Source: an uncultured Acetatifactor sp.
GTDB lineage: Bacteria; Bacillota; Clostridia; Lachnospirales; Lachnospiraceae
Assembly: GCA_910585615.1 (NCBI GenBank)
Contig: CAJUFO010000120.1
Coordinates: forward strand, 1-9,069
Length of the DNA stretch: 9,069 nt
Direction: 5' to 3'
The notes under the pieces were generated by a model, which was not told the DNA's origin, ran no database searches, and saw nothing but the letters and a program-made list of their open reading frames with translations. The first letter of the stretch is position 1. Each line of letters begins with the position of its first letter. The translations under genes and the position numbers were made by a program. Shown one piece after another: positions 1 through 6,705 of this stretch.

Positions 1-2
1 AC

Positions 3-392
3 TTCGACAGCGGAAGGAACCCCTCCATGGAGACGCAGCCGGAGCGCTTCTACCATGGCTTTGTGCTGGGTCTGTCCGTGGAGCTGGCAGACCGCTACGT
101 CATAACCTCCAACCGGGAAAGCGGCTTCGGAAGGTACGATGTGATGATGGAGCCGAAGAACGGAACGGACAATGCCGTAATAAATAATTGCTATACGAAT
201 GCGATTATTATAGAATTTAAAGTCAAGGATTCCAGCGAAGAGAAATCTCTGGAGGATACCGCGGATGCCGCCCTGAAACAGATTGAGGAACAGCGATACC
301 AGGCAGACTTGGAGAGCAGGGGATTTTCTGGCGAACGAATCCGGAAATATGGCTTTGCATTTGAAGGGAAGGAAGTTCTGATAAAAAGCTGA
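3..392 (+). CDS. C-terminal part of a PD-(D/E)XK nuclease-like protein (AAA-ATPase/DUF1703 type), 5' end outside window
   Basis: The frame is open from base 3 to the stop at 390-392, so this is the last ~129 residues of a longer protein. The ATG at 27 is internal: homologous sequence (FDSGRNPS) already precedes it and there is no ribosome binding site. The stretch ERFYHGFVLGL, then SNRESGFGRYDVMMEP, then IIIEFKV, matches the C-terminal restriction-endonuclease-like domain of a large family of Bacteroidota and Bacillota proteins that carry an AAA ATPase domain in front. The aspartate in RYDVMM and the E-x-K in IEFKV fit the PD-(D/E)XK active site. About ten extra residues (around VINNCYTN) sit between these motifs, where relatives I recall run straight on; this may be a local insertion. 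The cellular role of the family is not established. Confidence is high for the family, low for function. Confidence 0.8.
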   Translation, partial: FDSGRNPSMETQPERFYHGFVLGLSVELADRYVITSNRESGFGRYDVMMEPKNGTDNAVINNCYTNAIIIEFKVKDSSEEKSLEDTADAALKQIEEQRYQADLESRGFSGERIRKYGFAFEGKEVLIKS

Positions 393-441
393 TTTCCCGG
401 ATAAGGTTTCAGAATGATAAGTTCCCCCGGAAGGATACCCC

Positions 442-1392
442 ATGGAACAAAGAATCGGTGAAAAGATAACATCTTTACGAAAAGCAAAAAACATCACACA
501 GGCGCAGCTTGCGGAATACCTGCACCTGGTGCCCCAGACCGTCTCCAGATGGGAGGCAGGCAACGGCACTCCGGATATCTCCCTGCTGCCCAGGATCGCG
601 GACTTTTTCGGCATAAGCCTGGACGACCTCTTCGGCAGGTCGCCGCTGGAGCATGCAAAAGACCTGGTGCTGAGATATTCGGTCCTAAGGGACGACCACT
701 GTTTCCAGGAAGCCCTCTCCTGCCTCCAGTCCCGGCTCCAGGCCGTGGACACTGCCCTGAAGCTGGAGATGAGGGATCCGGAGGAGCTGGCCCGGGAAAA
801 GATTGAGCTGGAGGCCTACAAAGTGCACCTGCTCCTGCAGCAGAGCTGGGAGTCCGCCGGGAGGGCACTGGAGATCGCGGAGGAAGTGGTCAGAAGGACA
901 GGGGACATGCGTTTCCGCCAGCAGAGGGTACAGTTGAAGATAGAGCTGGGGCAGGGGCGGGAGATCCTTCGGGAGTGCGAGGCACAGTTTCGTGCAGAAC
1001 CCTGTCCGGACACGCTGTCCCTTTATTTCGAGGCGTTATTGCTCCTGGGGCGAGGCGGGACGGTCCTGGAGCTTCAGGAGACGGACCTTACCGTGCGGAA
1101 ACTGATGACGCCGCCCTGCGCAGATACCGCGCCCTTCTGGCTGCAGTGCGCCATGGCAGCAGCGGAGAGGGAGGACGTGGAGGCCATGGAAGCCTATGAG
1201 GAGCCTGTCTGCCAATGCCGCGTCCGGGAGACGGAATACCAGTTCCTCTGGCAGCTGGCAAAGCTGTACAGCGGGAAGGGCATGCGGGAAAAATGCGAGG
1301 CATTGAAGCCGCGGCTGCTTGCCCTTTTGCCCCAGGTGAACGAAAACCCTTACTCCGTCGCAGGGCAACGCCAGGCCATCGATGCCCTCTGA
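442..1392 (+). CDS. XRE-family transcriptional regulator with long helical C-terminal region
   Basis: A 316-residue protein with an N-terminal helix-turn-helix of the HTH_3/Cro-C1 type at about residues 6-62 (LRKAKNITQAQLAEYL, then TVSRWEAGNGTPD and the typical end FFGISLDDLFG). Residues ~68-316 are leucine- and glutamate-rich, predicted helical, and resemble degenerate TPR-like helical repeats, as in regulators that sense a peptide or a partner protein. The start is supported by AAGGA at 431-435, six bases before the ATG. It lies directly upstream of an ABC exporter gene in the same orientation, but a promoter-like sequence separates them. It may therefore control that transporter rather than being co-transcribed with it; this is an inference. 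Ligand and target site are unknown. No truncation is seen. Confidence 0.85.
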   Translation: MEQRIGEKITSLRKAKNITQAQLAEYLHLVPQTVSRWEAGNGTPDISLLPRIADFFGISLDDLFGRSPLEHAKDLVLRYSVLRDDHCFQEALSCLQSRLQAVDTALKLEMRDPEELAREKIELEAYKVHLLLQQSWESAGRALEIAEEVVRRTGDMRFRQQRVQLKIELGQGREILRECEAQFRAEPCPDTLSLYFEALLLLGRGGTVLELQETDLTVRKLMTPPCADTAPFWLQCAMAAAEREDVEAMEAYEEPVCQCRVRETEYQFLWQLAKLYSGKGMREKCEALKPRLLALLPQVNENPYSVAGQRQAIDAL

Positions 1393-1430
1393 CGCAACGC
1401 TCCGTAGTATTTTCCCCAATTCCTGATTGC

Positions 1431-1459
1431 TGGACTGCGCTGCCCTGCCGCGGTATACT
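1431..1459 (+). promoter_or_regulatory. sigma-A-like promoter for the ABC exporter gene
   Basis: TGGACT (1431-1436) and TATACT (1454-1459) are separated by exactly 17 bases, in the gap between the regulator's stop and the exporter's start. The -10 matches the consensus at five of six positions and the -35 at four of six. Transcription would start near 1466, giving a leader of about 75 bases. The proximal XRE regulator is a plausible controller, but no clear operator palindrome was identified. Confidence 0.55.
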
Positions 1460-1539
1460 CTGACCAGAGCCCATGGCAGGGTGTGTTTGAAAAAGGCGCT
1501 GACCGCTCTGCTCCGGGCCGAAGGAAGGAGCGGAGGAAA

Positions 1540-3195
1540 ATGGAAACGAATCTCAAATCTCATCGTATGTATCAGTATCTGTTCAGAAGAAAAGGAATCT
1601 GTCTGCTGCTTTTTGCGCTGCTGGTATTGTCCCAGGCCTGCGGGAGCCTGTTCTCCCTGGTCATGAGCGCGCTGGTGGACTGCGCGGGCAGGAGCGCTGC
1701 AGAACTGCGGACGACGCTCCTGGCAAGCGTCCTCTTCGTGTCGGTCACGGTTTCCCTGGAGCTGTCCTATCGCCATGTGAAGGCAGGGCTGCTGGCGGAC
1801 GCCAGATACCGGCTGAAGAAGGACATCTTTGCCGGCATCATGAACCGCAGCGTGCCCGAATTCGAGGCGGCAGGCAGCGCGGAATACATCAACGAGCTGA
1901 ACAACAACGTGAACCTCTTTGAATCCGTCTATTTCGGAAATATGCTCTCCGTGGTGGAAAATGTGGTGGGCTTTGGCGCTGCAGCCGTGATCTGCATCAT
2001 GTTACAGCCCGCCATGCTGGCGCTGATGGTGCTGCTGGCCTTCATCGCCAGAGGCGTGAGCCGGGTGACGTCCGGCCCTCTGGAGAAAAGCATGAAAGGG
2101 CAGGTGGAGAGCGCTGAGGCCTATATGAGGGAAATAGGAGACGATTTCGGAGGCTTCCGCCTGATCCGTTCGTACGGGGCGCTGTCCTGCATCCTGAAAA
2201 AGCATGACGGAAAGAATCTGGAGGCGGAGCGAGCGAAACGCAGGAACACTGACTGCAGGATTCTGTGCGCAGGGGCGGGAGAGCTCACCGGCCTGCTGTC
2301 CACCGTGGCGGTCATGGCGCTGGCAGCCTTTTTTTCCCTGAAGGGGATGTTTTCCGCCGGCCTGGTGATTGCCTTCGGGCATCTGATAGGCCATATCGTA
2401 TCCCCTATCAACAGCATTCCGGCCATCATCGCGGATTTCGCCGCCGCGAAGCCGCTGGTTTCCCGGTTCGGCGCGCTGCTCGTGCAGACGGAGGAGAACG
2501 GCGTGGAAGAGCTTTCCGATTTCCGCCAGGAAATCTGTCTGGAGAACCTAACCTTTGGCTATGAGGGGGGCCGGGAGCTCTTCCAGGGCCTTTCTTTCCG
2601 GTTCGAGGCCGGAAAGCGCTATCTGGTGACCGGGAGCAGCGGAAGCGGGAAGAGTACTCTGCTCTCCCTGCTGTCAGGCTTCTATCCCGGTTACGGCGGC
2701 TCTATCCGCATGGACGGCAGGGAGCTGCGGGAGATAAAGAGGGATTCCTTAAGCGCCCTGATAGGGACAGTGTCCCAGGAGCCTTTTTTCTTCCAGGACA
2801 CGATTCGGAACAATATCACCCTGTATGACGAAAGCTACAGGACATCCGATATCGAAGCGGCCATGGAACAGGCAGGGCTCAAGGGCTTTCTGGCAGCCCT
2901 CCCCCAGGGGCTCGCCACTGTCATCACGGAGAATGGGAAGAACCTTTCCGGCGGAGAGAGGCAGCGGCTCAGCCTTGCCAGGGCCCTTCTGCGGGGGAGC
3001 AGGATCCTGCTGCTGGACGAGTTCACCGCCAATCTGGACAGAGCCACGGCAGAGGAAATCGAGGAGGAGCTGGCAGGGCGGACGGACTGCCTGACAATCG
3101 CCGTCACCCACCATTTGGGGCCGGATGCCCTGAGCCGATATGACGGGCAATTGGTCCTGGAGCGCCAGCCTGGAGCACCGGGCGTGAAAGCGTAA
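1540..3195 (+). CDS. ABC transporter, fused membrane and ATPase domains (half-exporter)
   Basis: Taken from the ATG at 1540 (551 residues), which has AAGGAG at 1525-1530 and GGAGG at 1532-1536. A GTG at 1483 would add 19 charged residues with no ribosome binding site. Residues ~15-300 hold hydrophobic segments (LLLFALLVLSQACG, VLFVSVTVSLEL, AAAVICIMLQPAMLALMVLL, TVAVMALAAFFSLKG) fitting a six-helix type-1 exporter domain. The ATPase domain has Walker A GSSGSGKS (365-372), signature LSGGERQ (469-475), Walker B ILLLDE (489-494) with its catalytic glutamate, and the H-loop histidine in VTHH (~524). All ATP-hydrolysis residues are present, so it should be active as a homodimer or with a partner half-transporter. 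No partner is adjacent. The substrate (drug, peptide or lipid) cannot be read from the sequence. Confidence 0.9.
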   Translation: METNLKSHRMYQYLFRRKGICLLLFALLVLSQACGSLFSLVMSALVDCAGRSAAELRTTLLASVLFVSVTVSLELSYRHVKAGLLADARYRLKKDIFAGIMNRSVPEFEAAGSAEYINELNNNVNLFESVYFGNMLSVVENVVGFGAAAVICIMLQPAMLALMVLLAFIARGVSRVTSGPLEKSMKGQVESAEAYMREIGDDFGGFRLIRSYGALSCILKKHDGKNLEAERAKRRNTDCRILCAGAGELTGLLSTVAVMALAAFFSLKGMFSAGLVIAFGHLIGHIVSPINSIPAIIADFAAAKPLVSRFGALLVQTEENGVEELSDFRQEICLENLTFGYEGGRELFQGLSFRFEAGKRYLVTGSSGSGKSTLLSLLSGFYPGYGGSIRMDGRELREIKRDSLSALIGTVSQEPFFFQDTIRNNITLYDESYRTSDIEAAMEQAGLKGFLAALPQGLATVITENGKNLSGGERQRLSLARALLRGSRILLLDEFTANLDRATAEEIEEELAGRTDCLTIAVTHHLGPDALSRYDGQLVLERQPGAPGVKA

Positions 3196-3204
3196 ATAAA
3201 ACAG

Positions 3205-3233
3205 TTGTCTTTTGCCGGAGAATTGTATATAAT
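3205..3233 (+). promoter_or_regulatory. sigma-A promoter upstream of the PilT-like gene
   Basis: TTGTCT (3205-3210) and a perfect TATAAT (3228-3233) are separated by 17 bases, starting ten bases after the ABC transporter's stop codon. This is the best promoter match in the window. It would give the PilT-like gene its own transcript, with a leader of about 60 bases. It also argues against using the upstream in-frame ATG at 3205, which would lie inside the promoter. Confidence 0.75.
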
Positions 3234-3300
3234 AATGGAAACAGTTCCCGCAGGGGCATCATGCTGCCGGAGCTGCTTCGAAAGGAGAAGTGGGACGACG

Positions 3301-4236
3301 ATGTCTGCGATAGAAGAAATCATACGCAGCGCCAGGGAGGCGGGGGCCAGCGATGTGCATCTGGCCGCGGGGATGTCCCCCAAGATGCGGATCGGCGGGG
3401 AGCTTTTTTCCATGAACTGTTCCAGGCTTACGGCGGCGGATATGCTGGATATCCTGATAGGCATCATGCCGGAGGCCCTGCGGGACAGGTTCGAGGAGAA
3501 GGGGGAGCACGCGTTTTCCTTCACCCTGCCCCAGGGAGGGCGCTGCCGGGCCAATGCCTACAAGCAGAAGGGCACCGTGGCGCTGGCGGTGCGCCTGATA
3601 GAGGGGGAGATTCCCCTGCCGGAGGAGATGGGCATACCGGAGCCCATGGCGGAGCTGTACCGGAAGGAGAGCGGCCTGGTGCTGGTGGCAGGTTCTTCCG
3701 GCAGCGGCAGGTCCACCACGCTGGCATCCATCATCAACCAGATCAATGACAGCAGGGAGGCCCTGGTCATCACGCTGGAGAGCCCGGTGGAGTATCTGCA
3801 TCCGTATAAAAGGTCCATCGTCAACCAGCGGGAGATCGGTCTGGACAGCATGGACTATGCCGATGGGATTCAGGCCGCCGTGCGCCAGGATGCGGATGTC
3901 ATCATGGTGGGGGAGCTGCGGGATGCCCGCAGCGTGTCCGCCGCGGTAGCCGCTGCGGAGACGGGACATCTGGTGTTCGCGGCAATGGACGCGGCCGGTG
4001 CGGCCGGCGCCATTGAGGATATCATGGACATGTTCCCGCCCCACAGACAGGAGCGCATGCGCGCCCGGCTGGCCGGTGTCCTGGAGGCGGTGTTGTTCCA
4101 GCAGCTGCAGCCCGCTGCGGACGGAGACGGCAGGGAAGCGGTGTTCGAGCTTCTGCTCACGGACGAAAAGGTGCGCGGCCATATCCGCGCGGACAGGATT
4201 TCCGCGCTTTTCGGTGCGGTACAGCTATTCTCATAA
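3301..4236 (+). CDS. PilT-like type IV pilus retraction ATPase with altered Walker A and His-box
   Basis: A 311-residue GspE/PilT-superfamily ATPase. The N-terminal PAS-like part shows SDVHLAAGMSPKMRIGGEL (17-35), as in PilT. The core has the P-loop GSSGSGRST (131-139), Asp-box TLESPVEYLH (158-167), Walker B DADVIMVGELRD (197-208) with glutamate 205, and the first half of the His-box, AAETGHLVF (218-226). The C-terminus has MFPPHRQERMRARLAGVLEAVLFQQL, as in PilT (DVFPPHQQ... QL). Two departures stand out. The invariant Walker A lysine is arginine 137 (codon AGG, 3709-3711), and the usual TLHT after the His-box start is AAMDA, with aspartate 230 in place of histidine. It is also somewhat short for PilT (commonly about 345). 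The start is at 3301, with GGAG 13 bases upstream. It may be a regulatory or weakened ATPase. No pilin or assembly genes are in view. Confidence 0.85.
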   Translation: MSAIEEIIRSAREAGASDVHLAAGMSPKMRIGGELFSMNCSRLTAADMLDILIGIMPEALRDRFEEKGEHAFSFTLPQGGRCRANAYKQKGTVALAVRLIEGEIPLPEEMGIPEPMAELYRKESGLVLVAGSSGSGRSTTLASIINQINDSREALVITLESPVEYLHPYKRSIVNQREIGLDSMDYADGIQAAVRQDADVIMVGELRDARSVSAAVAAAETGHLVFAAMDAAGAAGAIEDIMDMFPPHRQERMRARLAGVLEAVLFQQLQPAADGDGREAVFELLLTDEKVRGHIRADRISALFGAVQLFS

Positions 4237-4245
4237 ATCTCACCT

Positions 4246-4272
4246 GTCGGGTGCGGGCGGCCTGCACCCGGC
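4246..4272 (+). terminator. GC-rich hairpin after the PilT-like gene, possible terminator
   Basis: CGGGTGC (4248-4254) pairs perfectly with GCACCCG (4264-4270), extendable to nine base pairs with a wobble, around a 9-nt loop. It starts ten bases after the stop codon. No run of T follows, so it is not a classical intrinsic terminator. It may protect the 3' end or act with Rho. Confidence 0.4.
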
Positions 4273-4415
4273 GGATATTACAAAAGTCAGGATTTTCCCG
4301 AAATACAGCAGAGAAGCATTTCCCGATTTTCTTTTTGTCACAAATATGTCTTTCCGGATCGGTACATATTTCACGGACTTTCACGGGCAGTGAGCCAAAT
4401 CATCTTTTTCAGTGA

Positions 4416-4465
4416 AATCAACAGGAAACAATCAACAGGAAACAATCTATGAAAAATCTATGAGA
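4416..4465 (+). repeat. two adjacent short tandem duplications in the comM leader
   Basis: AATCAACAGGAAAC occurs twice back to back (4416-4429, 4430-4443). It is followed directly by AATCTATGAAA and AATCTATGAGA (4444-4454, 4455-4465). All four units start with AATC and are A-rich. They look like slippage duplications, 50 bases before the comM start. A regulatory role is possible but not supported by a known motif. Confidence 0.8.
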
Positions 4466-4515
4466 AAACAGCGGCGGCCACAGGGAGGGCTGCAGGCTGG
4501 GACAGGAGGTGTTTT

Positions 4516-5715
4516 ATGTACAGCGCGGTTCATTCCGGTGCGCTCCAGGGGGTCTGTGCCTATATGGTCTCCGTGGAGGTAGACATTGCCAGGGGGCTTC
4601 CAGCTTTTTTGATGGTAGGATCCCTGAGCACGGAGGTGCGGGAGTCCAGAGAGCGGGTGACGGTTGCCCTGAAGAATGTGGGACTGAACCTGCCGCCGTG
4701 CCGTATTACCGTCAACTTATCTCCGGCAGACAGGAGAAAGGAGGGCACTGCCTTTGACCTGCCCATTGCCGTGGGGATGCTGGAGGCCATGGAGCTGGTT
4801 CCGGCCGGCGCGGCCGAAGGGCTTCTGTTCCTGGGAGAGCTGGGGCTGAACGGAGAGCTGAAAAAGGCCAGGGGCGTGCTGCCTATCGTGCGGGCCGCGG
4901 CGGCAGAGGGCATCCGGGAATGCATCGTCCCCGGGGCAAACGCCAGGGAGGGAGGGGTGATTCCAGGCATCCGGGTCAGGGGGGCGGAGAATATCCTGGA
5001 AATCATGCATTTCCTCATGACCCGGGGGGAGGAGAGGGACAGGGTGCTGCCCCGGACCTTCGTGGACACGGAGAGCCTGTTCGCGGAGACGGAGCGCGAC
5101 GGCGGCGGGCTCCAGGGAAGGCCTGACTTTGCCGAGGTGACGGGACAGGAGACGGCCAGGCGGGCCGCGGAGATTGCTGCCGCGGGGTTCCACAACCTGC
5201 TGATGGTAGGGCCGCCGGGAGCGGGGAAATCCATGATCGCCAGGCGGATTCCCGGCATCCTGCCGCCGCTGACGCTGGAGGAGAGCCTGGAGGTGACCAG
5301 CGTGGTCAGCGTGGCGGGGCTGCTGGAGGAGGGGGAGGCGCTGGTGACGGGACGGCCCTTCCGGAGCCCCCACCACACCATCTCCCAGGCAGCGCTCATC
5401 GGCGGCAGCACTGCGCCGAAGCCCGGGATGATCTCCCTGGCCCACAGGGGCGTCCTGTTCCTGGACGAGCTGCCGGAATTCCAGCGGGCCTCCCTGGACG
5501 CCCTGCGCCAGCCTCTGGAGGAGCGCCGGGTGACCATCTCTCGGGTCAGCGGGAACGTGACATACCCCAGCGACTTCATGCTGGTATGCGCCATGAACCC
5601 CTGCCCCTGCGGCTATTACCCGGACAGGGCGCGCTGCAGCTGCACCAGGCCCCAGGTGCACAGATATATGGGAAAGGTGTCGGGGCCCATCCTGGACAGG
5701 ATAGATTACATTTAG
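4516..5715 (+). pseudogene. comM: comM/yifB Mg-chelatase-like AAA+ ATPase, 3' end lost at the element insertion
   Basis: The start has AGGAGGTG at 4504-4511. The 399 residues match the ComM/YifB family. There is an N-terminal Lon-protease-like fold (MVSVEVDIARGLPAFLMVG, then ITVNLSPADRRKEGTAFDLPIA). The AAA+ domain has Walker A GPPGAGKS (232-239), Walker B VLFLDELPEF (313-322), and the family's HHTISQAALIGG and MNPCPCGYY motifs. Family members are about 500 residues long and continue after GPxLDRID into the helical C-terminal domain. Here the reading stops two codons after LDRID (residues 393-397), at a TAG. The fragment keeps both ATP-binding motifs but lacks the C-terminal domain and arginine-finger region. 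In Gram-negative bacteria ComM is a branch-migration helicase that helps integrate transforming DNA; the Bacillota homologue is presumed similar. The broken copy is probably inactive. Confidence 0.9.
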
Positions 5716-5716
5716 A
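5700..5716. other. left insertion boundary of the mobile element in comM
   Basis: comM homology runs to the LDRID codons, which end at 5706. From 5707 the reading becomes Tyr-Ile-stop, and the sequence turns AT-rich with no further comM similarity. This marks the left junction (attL or equivalent) to within a few bases. The exact core cannot be fixed without the right junction, which is outside the window. No integrase, transposase or terminal inverted repeat is visible here. Confidence 0.7.
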
Positions 5717-5814
5717 GAAAGTATATAATATTATGACTCGACAAAAAAAGATGATTCCGGTATATATTTATATGAGTTAATGATTTATCGTATTCGGACA
5801 TATAAATAAGTCCC

Positions 5815-5976
5815 ACAGGAGGCTGTGAACCATTAATAACGAATCAGCCGCTTGTGAGGCTTATTTTAGTGCCTGAAATAATCGGACACATATTTCATGC
5901 CCACATCCGTCAAAGCCCTTATATGGGCACCACAGCGCGTTACAGGGGCATCCTACGCCCTTGCATCCCGGTAACT
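5815..5976 (+). promoter_or_regulatory. hairpin-rich leader upstream of the cold-shock fragment and HU genes
   Basis: Bases 5716-6029 hold no gene, but several inverted repeats follow each other. GGCTG/CAGCC pairs 5821-5825 with 5845-5849; AGGC/GCCT pairs 5857-5860 with 5871-5874; GCCC-TTATAT-GGGC lies at 5915-5928. A two-part hairpin joins GTTAC 5939-5943 to GTAAC 5971-5975, with AGGGGC/GCCCTT (5944-5949 and 5957-5962) inside. TCGGACA also occurs twice (5794, 5882) with similar flanks. It may be a structured 5' leader, as is common for cold-shock genes, or part of the element's end or a transfer origin. A TATAAT lies at 5724-5729 without a clear -35. Confidence 0.4.
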
Positions 5977-6029
5977 TAAAACAACGATTTCATTACTACA
6001 GAAAATCTACAGGAGGAGATTAGGAGACT

Positions 6030-6104
6030 ATGTATGGCAAGGTAACGAGATATTTCCAGGATAGGGGCTACGGCTTCATCCTTGGAGAGGACAGAGACAA
6101 TTGA
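6030..6104 (+). pseudogene. cold-shock-domain N-terminal fragment, 24 codons
   Basis: AGGAGGAG at 6011-6018 precedes an ATG at 6030. The 24 residues begin MYGKVTRYFQDRGYGFI. This matches the first two strands of a cold-shock domain (compare the family pattern G-x-V-x-x-F-x(4-5)-G-Y-G-F-I), including the aromatic RNA-binding residues of RNP1. After GEDRDN comes TGA. The expected continuation with the RNP2 motif (FVH) is absent in all three frames before the HU gene, so the rest of the domain is deleted rather than frameshifted. The intact Shine-Dalgarno and clean stop leave open a second reading, namely a short leader peptide feeding translation into the HU gene 37 bases downstream. On its own it cannot form the five-stranded barrel. 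Confidence 0.6.
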
Positions 6105-6141
6105 ACAAGAAATGATAAAAAGATAAGGAGGAACTGATAAC

Positions 6142-6453
6142 ATGGCAATCTGCAAGAAGGAATTCGCGGACAGGATGGCGGAGAACGGAGGGATAACCAA
6201 GAAATCTGCGTTCAATGCCGTAGGGCTGTTCATAGAGACATTGAAGGACTACCTCAGCGAGGACGAAAGGGTGATGTTCACAGGATTCGGGAGGTTCGAG
6301 ATACGGACAGTCAAAGAGAAGAAAGGGAGGAACCTGCATACCGGGGAGACGTGCATCATACCGGAGCATGAATATGTGGCGTTCCGTGCAAGCGATTTGC
6401 TGTTCGACAGCATCAGGGAAAGAGGTGATGATACATATGGAAATGAGGAATGA
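6142..6453 (+). CDS. HU/IHF-family DNA-binding protein
   Basis: A 103-residue protein with GGAGG at 6127-6131 ahead of its ATG. It has the HU layout: N-terminal helices (KKEFADRMAENGGITKKSAFNAV), the saddle signature MFTGFGRFEIR (45-55), the DNA-binding arm KGRNLHTGETCIIP (61-74), and the closing helix VAFRASDLLFDSIR (79-92). HU proteins bind and bend DNA as dimers, and element-borne copies often help recombination or replication complexes. The arm proline that wedges between base pairs in HU and IHF (in RNPxTG) is leucine 65 here, which may alter bending. It also has a ~10-residue acidic tail beyond the usual end at about 90 residues. The last 17 bases overlap the next gene, so the two are probably translationally coupled. 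Confidence 0.92.
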   Translation: MAICKKEFADRMAENGGITKKSAFNAVGLFIETLKDYLSEDERVMFTGFGRFEIRTVKEKKGRNLHTGETCIIPEHEYVAFRASDLLFDSIRERGDDTYGNEE

Positions 6454-6649
6454 CAGGGCGCAGAATTGCGCTGAGTGTGAATTTGCCAGGATGTATGATT
6501 TTGGCAGTAGGATTTATTATTGTGACCATGCAAACAGGACTGACGATATGGGGAAATTAGGTGTTGGAGAGTTGCCAAAGGAAAGCCCTGAGTGGTGTCC
6601 GTTGAGAGAAAGAGGCGACAATCAGGATACTGATGCCGATAAAGGGTAG
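6437..6649 (+). CDS. small cysteine-motif (putative zinc-binding) protein
   Basis: A 70-residue protein. The ATG at 6437 is chosen because AGAGGTGA (6421-6428) lies about eight bases upstream; ATGs at 6428 and 6443 are alternatives, and the longer open frame from 6368 has no ribosome site. It carries CAEC (residues 11-14), YYCDH (27-31) and EWCP (52-55), fitting a four-ligand zinc site. The RTDDMGKLGVGELPKESPEWCPLRE stretch has the look of small conserved hypothetical proteins of gut Bacillota phages and conjugative elements, recalled from memory rather than searched. It overlaps the HU gene by 17 bases. Its 3' end (from about 6632) also forms one arm of a long helix with 6709-6718, so coding and structured RNA sequence appear to overlap. 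Function unknown. Confidence 0.75.
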   Translation: MEMRNDRAQNCAECEFARMYDFGSRIYYCDHANRTDDMGKLGVGELPKESPEWCPLRERGDNQDTDADKG

Positions 6650-6677
6650 GTTCAAATGAACCTAGCAAAAATGAAGA

Positions 6678-6705
6678 TTGTAACATAGATATTCATGACT
6701 ATTAT
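6678..6705 (+). promoter_or_regulatory. weak promoter candidate for the structured RNA
   Basis: TTGTAA (6678-6683) and TATTAT (6700-6705) are 16 bases apart, matching consensus at four and five of six positions. If used, the transcript would begin near 6712, just at the start of the hairpin series. In AT-rich DNA such matches arise by chance, so this is only a candidate. Read-through from the HU operon is the alternative. Confidence 0.3.

Noticed and set aside
1483..1539. Extended start of the ABC transporter at GTG 1483
   Set aside because: It adds a charged, arginine-rich stretch without a ribosome binding site; ATG 1540 has purine-rich sites at suitable distance.
3205..3300. Extended start of the PilT-like gene at ATG-like codon 3205
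   Set aside because: It would begin inside the promoter (TTGTCT/TATAAT); the PilT homology begins only at about 3301.
494..5661. Long minus-strand open frames across the host genes
   Set aside because: They are antisense shadows of GC-rich genes, arginine-, proline- and serine-rich, with no domain motifs.
5586..5780. Open frame spanning the comM-element junction
   Set aside because: It is an out-of-frame shadow of comM running by chance into element sequence; no ribosome binding site or known motif.
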